35,536 nt of DNA from Desulfobacterales bacterium (GTDB taxonomy: Bacteria; Desulfobacterota; UBA8473), in contig JACQWO010000095.1 of the NCBI GenBank assembly GCA_016209225.1, forward strand, positions 1 to 35,536, in the 5' to 3' direction. Of this stretch, positions 15,233 to 23,605 are shown piece after piece (the first letter of the stretch is position 1; the number at the start of each line of letters is the position of its first letter). The notes under the pieces were generated by a model. The model saw nothing but the letters and a program-made list of their open reading frames with translations, did no database searches and was not told the DNA's origin. Position numbers and translations under genes: made by a program.

Positions 15233-16587
15233 GCAAACCCATTCGTATTCTCTACGTTGACGATAATCCACATGATCGTGCTTTGGTAAGGGCATTATTG
15301 GAAAAAGAGCATGGTGGTTTTCAGATCGCCGAGGCTGCCTCGCGCGAGGATTTTGAAGCGCGGTTGGAGGAGGGTGAATACGATCTGATTTTGAGCGATT
15401 TTAATATCCTTGGCTTCGAGGGATTGCAGGTGGTCGATATTATCCGTGCCAAAAACCCCCACTTGCCTGTGGTGATTCTCACCGGCACCGGTTCAGAAGA
15501 AATCGCTATCGAGGCGTTGAGACGCGGCGTGGATGACTATATCGTCAAGACCCCCAATCACATGAAGCGATTGCCGCACATGATTTACTCTGTACTCGAA
15601 AAAAAGCGGCTGGGAGAGGAGCGCACACAAGTTCAGCAAGAACGCGACCGCTTATTCAACTTCTCGATTGACCTTTTGTGCATTGCGGGTTTTGACGGCT
15701 ACTTCAAGCAACTCAACCCGGCATGGGAGAAAACCTTCGGTTGGACAAATGATGAACTCGTGTCTAAACCATATATCGAATTAGTTCATCCGGACGATCT
15801 TAAACGAACGACACATACGGGACATAACCTTGCCAACGGGATACAGGTCTTTTCTTTTGAGAACCGCTATCTCTGCAAAGATGGTACTTACAAATGGATT
15901 TCATGGAACTCCTATCCGTTAGTTGAGGAGGGGCTAATTTTCGCCGTGGCGCGTGATGTTACCCAACATAAACTGATGGAGGAAGAACGTATACAGTCTA
16001 CACAGAAGTTAATAAAGGCTATGGAGTCAACTATTGAAGCCATTGCAACGACAGTTGAAATGCGCGACCCCTATACCGCCGGTCATCAGCGTCGGGTAGC
16101 CGGAATTGTTTCAGCCATAGCCAGGGAGATGTGCCTTTCAGAAGATCAGGTTCATGGAATCAGCATGGCAGGGATTGTCCATGATATTGGCAAGATTTCT
16201 GTACCGGCAGAGATTCTCAGTAGGCCTGGAAAGTTGAGCAAAATTGAGTTCGACCTGATAAAGATGCATCCCCAGGCTGGTTACGATATATTGAAGGATA
16301 TAGAATTCCCCTTGCCGATTGCCCAGACCATTCTTCAACATCATGAGAGGATGGATGGCTCGGGGTATCCTGCCGGTCTATCTAAAGATGCTATTCTACT
16401 GGAAGCGCGAATTATGTCTGTGGCCGATGTTGTTGAAGCCATGGCATCACACCGGCCTTACCGGCCGGCTATAGGTCTGGATGGAGCGTTGGAGGAAATC
16501 TCCATGAACAGCGGTATCCTTTACGATGCCGATGTGGTAGATGCGTGCATAAGGCTCTTTCGCGAGAAGGGGTTTAAGCTTGAGTGA
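15229..16587 (+). CDS. Response regulator: receiver-PAS-HD-GYP phosphodiesterase
   Basis: 452 residues. Receiver domain 5-120 with acidic pocket VDDN (Asp11, Asp12), phospho-acceptor Asp57 (ILSDFN), Thr85 and Lys107. PAS domain about 130-255 ending DVTQHKLMEEE. HD-GYP domain about 270-445 with AGHQRRVA, HDIGKI and HHERMDGSGYP, the signature of cyclic-di-GMP phosphodiesterases. It should be phosphorylated by the upstream kinase and lower c-di-GMP, which often controls pili and surface behaviour. ATG overlaps the stop of the truncated receiver. The first two domains share the GC-rich character of the kinase, whereas the HD-GYP part resembles the host genes. Confidence 0.93.
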   Translation: MSKPIRILYVDDNPHDRALVRALLEKEHGGFQIAEAASREDFEARLEEGEYDLILSDFNILGFEGLQVVDIIRAKNPHLPVVILTGTGSEEIAIEALRRGVDDYIVKTPNHMKRLPHMIYSVLEKKRLGEERTQVQQERDRLFNFSIDLLCIAGFDGYFKQLNPAWEKTFGWTNDELVSKPYIELVHPDDLKRTTHTGHNLANGIQVFSFENRYLCKDGTYKWISWNSYPLVEEGLIFAVARDVTQHKLMEEERIQSTQKLIKAMESTIEAIATTVEMRDPYTAGHQRRVAGIVSAIAREMCLSEDQVHGISMAGIVHDIGKISVPAEILSRPGKLSKIEFDLIKMHPQAGYDILKDIEFPLPIAQTILQHHERMDGSGYPAGLSKDAILLEARIMSVADVVEAMASHRPYRPAIGLDGALEEISMNSGILYDADVVDACIRLFREKGFKLE

Positions 16588-16620
16588 CAAAACTAGCTTA
16601 AGTAACACACTGAAATTTTA

Positions 16621-16752
16621 TATGAAAATAGGGTTCGAGGATTCCAGGATTCGAGGGTTTTAATTTCAACGCCTTTCACTTGAATCCTTGACCTCTTGAC
16701 CCCTTGAATCCTTTTGATAATTTTCATCCTTCGTTGTGCCCGCGCCGGGCAT
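16621..16752. repeat. Degenerate inverted repeats upstream of cooS
   Basis: GGTTCGAGGATTCCAGGATT at 16631-16650 is matched by opposite-strand units CTTGAATCCTTGACCTCTTG and CCTTGAATCC (16679-16711), so the region can fold back. ATGAAAAT (16621-16628) and ATTTTCAT (16720-16727) flank it. A GC-rich hairpin, TGCCCG-CGC-CGGGCA, follows at 16737-16751. No gene is visible in 16588-16818. Whether any of this regulates cooS is unknown. Confidence 0.5.
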
Positions 16753-16818
16753 GGGGGTTAGTGTTTTGAAAGGTTTCAGTTAGATAGCTATTCATTATGG
16801 TAAAAGGAGGAATAGATT

Positions 16819-18735
16819 ATGTCGGATGGCAAGGAAAATTCAAAGAAAAGCACCGATCCTGCGGTTCAAGAGATGATAAGCAAGGCAAAAGATATGGATG
16901 TAACAACGGTTTGGGATCGGTATGATGCTATGACGCCACAATGCGGTTTCGGGGAGACGGGTCTTTGCTGCCGGCACTGTCTGCAGGGACCGTGTCGAAT
17001 CAATCCGTTCGGGGATGAGCCCAAGACCGGGATTTGCGGCGCCAGTGCGGATGTTATGGTGGCCCGAGGCATAGACAGGGCTATTGCCGCCGGGACAGCA
17101 GCCCATTCCGGACATGCCAGACACCTGGCACACGCAATGCTGAAGATGGCGGAAGGTAAGACGCGGGATTATATGGTCAAGGATGTGGAGAAGCTAAAGG
17201 CAGTGGCTGCCCGTTTAAATATCCCGGTCGAAGGACGAAAAGAAAATGACATTGCGTTGGATGTGGCTAAAGCTGCCCTTGCGGATTTTCATGAAAAGGA
17301 CACCCCTGTGTTATGGGCGGCAACTGTGGTGACTCCGGGACGTGTAAAAGTCCTGACCGACCTGGGTCTGGTACCAAAAGGCATTGATCATGAGGTCTCT
17401 GAGATTATGCACCGTACCCTCTACGGTGTGGACGCTGATGCAGTCAACCTGTTGCTGGGTGGACTGCGCTGTGGTGTTGCCGATCTGGCTGGCTGCTACA
17501 TGGGGACAGATTTAGCCGATATTCTTTTTGGGACTCCTAAGCCTGTTGTAACAGAGGCAAACATGGGGGTAATCAAGGCTGGTGCGGTGAACATAGCAGT
17601 CCATGGTCACAATCCGGTTTTGTCCGATCTGATAGTATCCGTTGCCAGAGATATGGAAAAAGAGGCTAAGGCAGCCGGCGCCTCAGGTATCAACCTGGTG
17701 GGGATATGCTGTACAGGCAATGAGGTAATGATGCGTCATGGCATTCCGGCCTGCACCCACTCAGTCAGTCAGGAGATGGCTATCATGACCGGAGCATTGG
17801 ATGCCATGGTAGTTGATTACCAATGTATTATGCCTTCTCTGGTTAATGTGGCTGAATGTATGGGCACTACAGTTGTTACCACTATGGATATATGCAAGAT
17901 CTCAGGCGCCACCCATGTAGATTTTTCAGAAGAGGCGGCATCGGAAAAGGCAAGAGAGGTTATCGGTATTGCCATTAAGAACTTTTCTAACAGGGCCAAA
18001 AGACCTGTTGACATTCCAGACGTTAAAACCCCGGTCGTTGCCGGATTCTCGGTAGAAGCGATTGTTGCGGCATTATCCAGGCTGGACGCTAAAGACCCCC
18101 TCAAGCCTCTCATTGACAATATAAAGGCAGGCAACATCAGGGGTGTATGTCTCTTTGCCGGGTGTAATAATGTTAAAGTGCCTCAAGATCGGAATTTTAC
18201 AGTAATTGCGCGAAAATTGTTGAAGAAGAATGTCCTGGTAGTTGCCACAGGTTGTGGGGCCGGCGCACTTATGCGCCATGGGTTTATGAATCCTGCCAAT
18301 GTGGACGAATTATGCGGCGATGGGCTTAAAGCCGTCTTGACAGCTATCGGTGAAGCAAATAACCTGGGTGGCCCTCTGCCGCCTGTATTGCATATGGGCT
18401 CATGTGTAGATAACTCCCGGGCAGTGGCTTTATGTGTTGCTGTAGCCAATTATCTGGGAGTTGATACCGATAAGCTTCCTGTGGTGGCTTCAGCGGCGGA
18501 GGCTGTATCTGAAAAGGCCGTCTCCATTGGTGCCTATGCAGTTGCCGCAGGATTACCAACCCACGTGGGTGTAATGCTCCCTGTTCTGGGCAGCCCTTTG
18601 GTAACACAGGTGTTGACAGAAAAGGTAAAGGACTTAACAGGCGGCTACTTTATTGTAGATCTTGACCCTGATTCTTCAGCAGACAAGCTTCTCGATGCCA
18701 TTGATGCCCGTCGGGCCGGTTTAGGACTGAGTTAG
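16819..18735 (+). CDS. cooS: Anaerobic carbon-monoxide dehydrogenase, catalytic subunit
   Basis: 638-residue monofunctional nickel CODH, oxidising CO with water to CO2, two protons and two electrons. Relative to the well-studied Carboxydothermus CODH-II, ligands are shifted by +3 and all are present: D-cluster Cys42 and Cys50; B-cluster Cys51, 54, 59, 73; C-cluster His264, Cys298, 336, 449, 479, 529; catalytic His96 and Lys566. No acetyl-CoA synthase subunits or CooC lie nearby, so this is the CooS type rather than the bifunctional complex. AAAAGGAGG precedes the ATG. cooF and an FAD oxidoreductase follow, forming a CO-to-pyridine-nucleotide module. Confidence 0.98.
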   Translation: MSDGKENSKKSTDPAVQEMISKAKDMDVTTVWDRYDAMTPQCGFGETGLCCRHCLQGPCRINPFGDEPKTGICGASADVMVARGIDRAIAAGTAAHSGHARHLAHAMLKMAEGKTRDYMVKDVEKLKAVAARLNIPVEGRKENDIALDVAKAALADFHEKDTPVLWAATVVTPGRVKVLTDLGLVPKGIDHEVSEIMHRTLYGVDADAVNLLLGGLRCGVADLAGCYMGTDLADILFGTPKPVVTEANMGVIKAGAVNIAVHGHNPVLSDLIVSVARDMEKEAKAAGASGINLVGICCTGNEVMMRHGIPACTHSVSQEMAIMTGALDAMVVDYQCIMPSLVNVAECMGTTVVTTMDICKISGATHVDFSEEAASEKAREVIGIAIKNFSNRAKRPVDIPDVKTPVVAGFSVEAIVAALSRLDAKDPLKPLIDNIKAGNIRGVCLFAGCNNVKVPQDRNFTVIARKLLKKNVLVVATGCGAGALMRHGFMNPANVDELCGDGLKAVLTAIGEANNLGGPLPPVLHMGSCVDNSRAVALCVAVANYLGVDTDKLPVVASAAEAVSEKAVSIGAYAVAAGLPTHVGVMLPVLGSPLVTQVLTEKVKDLTGGYFIVDLDPDSSADKLLDAIDARRAGLGLS

Positions 18736-18777
18736 ATGATAGAGAGGAGAACCGTATATTTTAAATAGGAGGCTATT

Positions 18778-19284
18778 ATGTCTCAGCCAAAAGAAATATT
18801 TGTCCGATTGGATCGTTGTGTAGGATGTCATACATGCAAAATTGCCTGTTCAGTAGAACACTCCAAGAGCAAAAACCTGTTCGAAGCCATTTCAGAACAG
18901 CCGGCTCCTAAAAACCGTGTCTATGTGGAATGGGTGCCTCCTGATCGTAAGGTTCCGGTATTATGTCGCCACTGCGAGGATGCCCCATGTATGCACGCCT
19001 GCATCAGTGGCGCTATCAGTCGTACCGAAGAAGGGGTGATCATAACCAACAGTGATAAGTGTATAGGGTGCTGGACATGTGTAATGGTTTGTCCCTATGG
19101 TGTCATTGGACGACATCTGGAGACCCGCAAGGCGTATCGTTGCGACCGATGTCCGGACCTTCAGGTTCCGGCCTGCGTGGATTCCTGTCCCACCCAGGCT
19201 CTGGTTTATCGGACCGTTGAGGGATTCTCTGGTGATGTCCGTCAGGATGCGGCCAGAGAAATGATCTCTGGAAAAGGGAATTAA
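18778..19284 (+). CDS. cooF: CooF-like ferredoxin with four 4Fe-4S motifs
   Basis: 168 residues of the DMSO-reductase-subunit/CooF ferredoxin class. Four Cys clusters are visible: CVGCHTCKIAC near residue 14, CRHCEDAPCMHAC near 63, CIGCWTCVMVCP near 95, and CDRCPDLQVPACVDSCP near 122. It takes electrons from CooS and hands them to the next carrier, here probably the flavoprotein encoded 2 nt downstream. AGGAGG lies upstream of the ATG. Gene order CooS-CooF-FAD oxidoreductase is a known arrangement. Confidence 0.94.
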   Translation: MSQPKEIFVRLDRCVGCHTCKIACSVEHSKSKNLFEAISEQPAPKNRVYVEWVPPDRKVPVLCRHCEDAPCMHACISGAISRTEEGVIITNSDKCIGCWTCVMVCPYGVIGRHLETRKAYRCDRCPDLQVPACVDSCPTQALVYRTVEGFSGDVRQDAAREMISGKGN

Positions 19285-19286
19285 TA

Positions 19287-20537
19287 ATGGCAGTAAAACA
19301 GATGCAGTATCTTATCATTGGGGCAAGCGCGGCCGGAATGGCCGCTGCAGAGGCAATCCGAAAACTGGATTCAGAGGGCTCTGTCACAGTCCTGTCGGAT
19401 GAACAGGATATGCCGTATTTCCGGCCCATGATCCCCTTTGTGATAAGCGGTAAAAAGAAGTTCTCGGAGATAATGCTTATAGGTCAGGGCCCCTACCAGG
19501 GCGCCAATATTGATGTCCGACTTAATTCCAGGGTGGAGACAGTCAATACGGCCGATCAAAAGGTTTCTGTCAAGAGTGGTGAGGAATTACCATACGACAA
19601 ACTACTTATTGCCACCGGCAGCGTTCCTAATATTCCGTCTGACATCGGTGGGGTGGAAGCTGAAGGTGTCTTTGTATTACGGACCATTGCCGATGCTCGT
19701 GCTATGGCTCGTAGAGCAGAGACTGCCGGACATGCTGTGATGCTGGGAGGCGGATTACTGAATCTAAAGGCGGCCTTTGCTTTGCTTGAACGAGGCCTGG
19801 ATGTTACATTAATCGTGAAGTCTCCTGAGATACTCTCCCGGTTGATGGAGCCTGACGACACGGTATTGATTCGTAATGCTTTAAATAAAGCAGGCCTAAA
19901 ATTGATGACCGGATCAAGCGTTACCCGGATATTATCCGATTCCACCGGGGTCATTGGAGTACTGCTGGATAACGGCGGGGAAATCCCCTGCCAAATGGTT
20001 TGTATCGGTAAAGGAATCCGCGCCAACGTAGAATTTCTTGATAAGAGCGGTATCCTCGTAGACCAGGGCGTGGTGGTTGACAAATTCACCTGCTCCAATA
20101 TCCAGAATGTCTTTGCAGCCGGGGATGTGGCCGTGACATTTGATCCGATTACAGGACAAAGAATTGTAACCGGGCTTTGGACCAATGCAGCGGAGATGGG
20201 TAGCTGTGCCGGACGGAATATGGTCGGCCGGCCAAGCGCTTATTCGGGAACCTTTGGCATTTTAAATGCAACCCAGGTGGCTGATGAACCATTTGTGTCC
20301 ATGGGTATCGTTCATACGAAGGGTACCGATTACGAGACGCACATTGCAGCCACTCCAAAGGCCTATCGTAAACTGGTTTTTACCCCGGACGGAACCAGGC
20401 TTATTGGCGCCCTCTTTATCGGCGACATCTCAAGGGCAGGATTGTACCGTTACATAATCCGTGAAAGGATGTCTGTAAAAGATATAAAGTCAGATATAGT
20501 AAATCATCGCCTTCATTATGGTTACTTTTTAAGGTAA
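19287..20537 (+). CDS. FAD/NAD(P)-dependent oxidoreductase of the CO dehydrogenase operon
   Basis: 416-residue two-dinucleotide-binding flavoprotein. FAD loop YLIIGASAAGMAAAEAI near residue 8, ATGSVPNIP, the NAD(P) loop AVMLGGGLLNLKAAFALLE near 150, and the second FAD motif NVFAAGDVAVTF near 272. It resembles NADH:rubredoxin reductase-like enzymes. Placed directly after cooF it is expected to transfer electrons from reduced CooF to NAD(P)+. The start ATG is two bases after the cooF stop. It ends with the operon; no clear terminator follows. Confidence 0.92.
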   Translation: MAVKQMQYLIIGASAAGMAAAEAIRKLDSEGSVTVLSDEQDMPYFRPMIPFVISGKKKFSEIMLIGQGPYQGANIDVRLNSRVETVNTADQKVSVKSGEELPYDKLLIATGSVPNIPSDIGGVEAEGVFVLRTIADARAMARRAETAGHAVMLGGGLLNLKAAFALLERGLDVTLIVKSPEILSRLMEPDDTVLIRNALNKAGLKLMTGSSVTRILSDSTGVIGVLLDNGGEIPCQMVCIGKGIRANVEFLDKSGILVDQGVVVDKFTCSNIQNVFAAGDVAVTFDPITGQRIVTGLWTNAAEMGSCAGRNMVGRPSAYSGTFGILNATQVADEPFVSMGIVHTKGTDYETHIAATPKAYRKLVFTPDGTRLIGALFIGDISRAGLYRYIIRERMSVKDIKSDIVNHRLHYGYFLR

Positions 20538-20801
20538 TACCCCTCCGAAAATCAAAGCGTCGTAATAGGGATAGCCGTTCCTAAAGCAAAATCCTGACAA
20601 AACATCACTTGAACTTGCAAGTTGTTGTGTTTATGTGGTAACTTACAGAAAACTATGTAATAACTTGTCCCCCCTCGCATCCTTTACGAACAATAGTTCA
20701 GAATCGCCTATCGAGACAAGCCATCTTTCAGTTAGACGACTTTTCAAAACTCATAAAATAGTTCATTAGGTTATGGCAATACAATTATTGAGGAGCATAC
20801 A
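20538..20801. other. Intergenic gap with no recognised gene
   Basis: 264 bp between the flavoprotein and a small ORF. The only structure I see is a perfect 12-bp palindrome AACTTGCAAGTT near 20612. No terminator-like hairpin with a T-run is visible. Confidence 0.4.
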
Positions 20802-20990
20802 ATGTCAGAGATAAAACCTTTTCATACCAACAAAAAAAACTATACTTTGCTTCTAATATCTGTCCTGTCTGTTTTTTTCTTCTCTATTTCTTATGCAGCC
20901 CGTTATTGCATTGCAGAGGACAAGTCAGAGATTAAAGGAAATCTGTTTCCTATTCATACTCAGTCATCTCAGGTAATCACAGAGGTTTAA
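20802..20990 (+). CDS. Small hypothetical protein with N-terminal signal/TM segment
   Basis: 62 residues, not recognised. A polar start (MSEIKPFHTNKKN) is followed by a hydrophobic stretch (about 14-32, YTLLLISVLSVFFFSISYA) with an Ala-X-Ala-like end that could be a signal peptidase site, then about 30 polar residues. GAGGAG is well placed before the ATG, which supports translation. It may be a genuine short secreted protein or the 5' remnant of a longer gene; no continuation of homology is evident after the stop. Confidence 0.4.
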   Translation: MSEIKPFHTNKKNYTLLLISVLSVFFFSISYAARYCIAEDKSEIKGNLFPIHTQSSQVITEV

Positions 20991-21046
20991 AGCTTCAGAG
21001 CATACAAATTTTAAACCGAGGATGATTATAGCAGTCCAGTCGGACA

Positions 21047-21700
21047 TCAGTCATATCCCACCGCCCCTCGTTGTCGGTGCCGCAGGAACTCGATGAGGCC
21101 CGGCAGGATGGAGATAAAGACGATAGCCAGGATGACCAGGGAGAAGTTCTTCTTCACGAAGGGTAAATTCCCGAAGAAGTATCCGGCGAACACGCAGATC
21201 AAGACCCAGGCCAGTCCGCCTATCACGTTGTAAGCGATGAAACGGCCGTAACTCATGGAGCCGATCCCGGCTACGAACGGAGCGAAAGTGCGAATGATGG
21301 GCACGAACCGGGCGATGATGATGGTTTTTCCACCGTACTTCTCATAGAACTTGTGAGCGCGCATGAGATGCTCCGGGTTGAAAAAACGGGATTTCTTGTA
21401 GTGGAACACTTTGGCCCCCAGATAGTGTCCAATCCAGTAATTCACGGTGTCTCCCGCGATGGCCGCGACCGAAAGCAAGACAGAAAGTAACCAGACATCC
21501 ATGTATCCCAAGCTCGCAAACGTCCCGGCCGAGAACAGCAAGGAATCGCCGGGCAAAATTGGCGTCACCACCAGGCCGGTCTCACAGAATACGATGATAA
21601 ATAGCAGGCCATAAGTGTAAATTCCATATGTTTTTATCACATCCCCCATGTGCACGTCCAGGTGGATGAAGAAGTCCCAAAACCAGTAGATTATGTCCAC
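21047..21700 (-). CDS. DedA-family membrane protein
   Basis: 217 residues of the DedA/VTT family, inner-membrane proteins implicated in lipid carrier and phospholipid flipping. Seen: FCETGLVVTPILPGDSLLFSAGTF (the E-x-G-xx-xP-xPGD-x-LL motif), GDTVNYWIGHYLG, and FARFVPIIRTFAPFVAG-like ARFVPIIRTFAPFVAGIG (F/Y-x-R-x-(P/x)-x-R motif). Several transmembrane helices. I chose GTG at 21700 (VDIIYWFWDF) with GGAGGG just before it; a longer frame to 21772 overlaps the next gene. Codons look richer in GC than the acyl-CoA ligase gene beside it. Confidence 0.9.
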   Translation of the reverse strand: MDIIYWFWDFFIHLDVHMGDVIKTYGIYTYGLLFIIVFCETGLVVTPILPGDSLLFSAGTFASLGYMDVWLLSVLLSVAAIAGDTVNYWIGHYLGAKVFHYKKSRFFNPEHLMRAHKFYEKYGGKTIIIARFVPIIRTFAPFVAGIGSMSYGRFIAYNVIGGLAWVLICVFAGYFFGNLPFVKKNFSLVILAIVFISILPGLIEFLRHRQRGAVGYD

Positions 21701-21731
21701 ATTCCCTCCAATCCTTAGCAGGACACACCTT

Positions 21732-23123
21732 TTAAGATTCAAAGATACGGGAGTGATATCTCCACAGGGCACCTAATGCCCTGATTGCCCTTTCAGGAGA
21801 TGCAAAGACAGGGATGCCGTTTTCTTCAAAAGTGCTGATATGCTCTCTCACCAACGTATCCTCACCTATTACCCAGGCTGCCACCGGCTTGTTTTGGCAT
21901 TGCTTTAAATCACTTAACACATGATTTAAATCCACACTCCAAACCCACTTGTTTACCATAAGGCAGAAAAGGACAATATCCACATTGGGATCATGCATAA
22001 AGGCGGCTAGAGGCGCCCGATATACATCATTTATATCCAGCGGCACCCCGACAGCAAAACAGTCTAAGGGATTTGATATCTTTGTGGATGGAAGCAAGAA
22101 CGGTTTAACCTTTTCAATGGTGTCCTTTGAGAATTCAGCCAGCTTCATGCCAAACTCTCCGCAGGCATCGGCAACCATTGATCCGATACCTCCACTGTAA
22201 GTTATAACCGCTATCCTGTTGCCTTTTGGTATATGTGTGGAGTCAAATATCTTTGTAAAATCAAGGAATTCATCCAGGTCAAAAGCCCTTATAATCCCAG
22301 CCTGTCTCAGCGCAACATCGAATATTGTATCATCTACGGCTATAGCGCCTGTGTGGGATGCAGCAGTCTTCCGCCCATCCTCTGTCCTTCCTGTTTTAAA
22401 TACTACTATGGGTTTCTTTTTAGTGACCCTTTTCGCAGCCTCCAGAAATCGCTTGCCTGTCCTGATACTCTCCATGTACATAGCAATAACCCTTGTTTCA
22501 GGGTCTTTTTCCAGATACTCCATTGCCTCAGCCTCGTCTATATCGCAGCAGTTTCCCAGGTCTATGGATTTGCTTACCCCAAGGTGCATAGATGACATAA
22601 TATGTTCCATGACAGGACAACAGAATTGACCGCTTTGAGCTACAAATGCTACTCCCCCTTCCTTAAAGCAATCCATGGGATAAAAGTGCAGCACAAGGCT
22701 GTTAAAGGTATTGACAGGGCCGACTGCATTAGGGCCCATTATTCTTATTCCCTTCTGTTTTGCTAAGTTAACTACCGCCATCTGGCGGTTTGCCCCAATT
22801 TCACCAGATTCAGAGAACCCTCCGGAGACCAGTAATACATTCTTGATTCCTTTATCTGCACAGTCATTCAACAATTCAAGGGTGTCATCTGCAGGCACCA
22901 TAGAGACGGCCAGGTCTATATTCTTGGGGATATCTTTCATGCTTTTGTAAGTCTTGAATCCTAAAACCTCACCTCCTTCAGGATTAACAGGATAGATATC
23001 TCCTGCAAAGCCGAACTCTCTTAAGTTTCTTAAGATAAGGTGCCCTGGTCTATTTGGGGTTTTGGAAACCCCAACTATAGCAATGCTTTTCGGTTCTAAA
23101 AACGCCTTTAAAACGTGTGCCAT
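21732..23123 (-). CDS. Acyl-CoA ligase (ADP-forming) alpha subunit
   Basis: 463 residues. A CoA-binding domain (about 8-130, with SIAIVGVSKTPNRPGH and the Pro-Asn of GIRIMGPNAVGPV) and two succinyl-CoA-synthetase-like ligase domains. ASHTGAIAVDD (near 258) holds the His that is phosphorylated in this family. The length equals the separate alpha subunit of archaeal-type acetyl-CoA synthetase (ADP-forming), which needs an ATP-grasp beta subunit; none is present in the window. The enzyme makes ATP from acyl-CoA plus ADP and phosphate. ATG at 23123 is preceded by AGGAGG. Substrate is not decidable. Confidence 0.88.
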   Translation of the reverse strand: MAHVLKAFLEPKSIAIVGVSKTPNRPGHLILRNLREFGFAGDIYPVNPEGGEVLGFKTYKSMKDIPKNIDLAVSMVPADDTLELLNDCADKGIKNVLLVSGGFSESGEIGANRQMAVVNLAKQKGIRIMGPNAVGPVNTFNSLVLHFYPMDCFKEGGVAFVAQSGQFCCPVMEHIMSSMHLGVSKSIDLGNCCDIDEAEAMEYLEKDPETRVIAMYMESIRTGKRFLEAAKRVTKKKPIVVFKTGRTEDGRKTAASHTGAIAVDDTIFDVALRQAGIIRAFDLDEFLDFTKIFDSTHIPKGNRIAVITYSGGIGSMVADACGEFGMKLAEFSKDTIEKVKPFLLPSTKISNPLDCFAVGVPLDINDVYRAPLAAFMHDPNVDIVLFCLMVNKWVWSVDLNHVLSDLKQCQNKPVAAWVIGEDTLVREHISTFEENGIPVFASPERAIRALGALWRYHSRIFES

Positions 23124-23163
23124 TATTCCTCCTGATAATCTTTAGCGTATTGTAAAAATACGG

Positions 23164-23354
23164 TAACTATTCAGGCACAAAGAGACAAAGGCACATAGGC
23201 ACAAAGTTGTAGGAATACGATTGGAATGCAGGACACAGCCTGTCCAAATACCGCTTTGTAAACATCTCATAGGAACTTAAGCAACTCATTCTCTTCAGAT
23301 CTCTCGGCTTTGTGCCTTTGGCACTCTGTGCCTTTGTGCCTACCTGAGTAGTTA
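23164..23354. repeat. 191-bp foldback element with TAACTAYTCA ends
   Basis: Ends TAACTATTCA (23164-23173) and TGAGTAGTTA (23345-23354), inverted with one mismatch. Inside are GGCACAAAG-type units on the left and the complementary CTTTGTGCC units on the right, so long pairing is possible. It has the same terminal ten bases as the element at 7671-7810. Confidence 0.55.
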
Positions 23355-23399
23355 CAAAATACAGTAAAATACTATATATAAGAGTAATATGTGTGTCAA

Positions 23400-23545
23400 G
23401 TCAGAAGTAAGGAGTCTGTGAGTCAAACGGTAGACCATAGACATCAGACATCAGACAACAGACATCAGGCTGAAGAGGGGGAAATAGCCAGGGATTACAC
23501 AATTGGAGAGTCTGGTGTCTAACGTCTGAAGTCTAGTGTCTGAAT
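23400..23545. repeat. Degenerate CAGACATCAGA-type inverted repeats
   Basis: The left part has repeated AGACATCAGACATCAGACAA units (23438-23470) and the right part TCTGGTGTCTAACGTCTGAA with AGTCTAGTGTCTGAAT (23510-23545), the complement of the same unit. It lies in the gap before the Mre11-like gene. Units are too short and irregular for a CRISPR array. Confidence 0.5.
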
Positions 23546-23605
23546 TGCAGATCCTTGGCTAAAATAGCTTTGACAAAGAGAATTTCTTTATGGTAGGTTT
23601 GTGTT

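Noticed and set aside
16737-16751. GC-rich hairpin upstream of cooS as a terminator or CO-responsive operator
   Set aside because: No T-run follows, and I cannot match a CooA- or RcoM-type site with confidence, so it is noted only as a hairpin.
18183-18449. Minus-strand frames inside cooS
   Set aside because: Shadows of the CODH gene; low-complexity composition and no ribosome sites.
23438-23545. Repeated AGACATCAGACA units resembling a CRISPR array
   Set aside because: Units are only 7-8 bp, degenerate and lack spacers of constant length; no cas genes are present.
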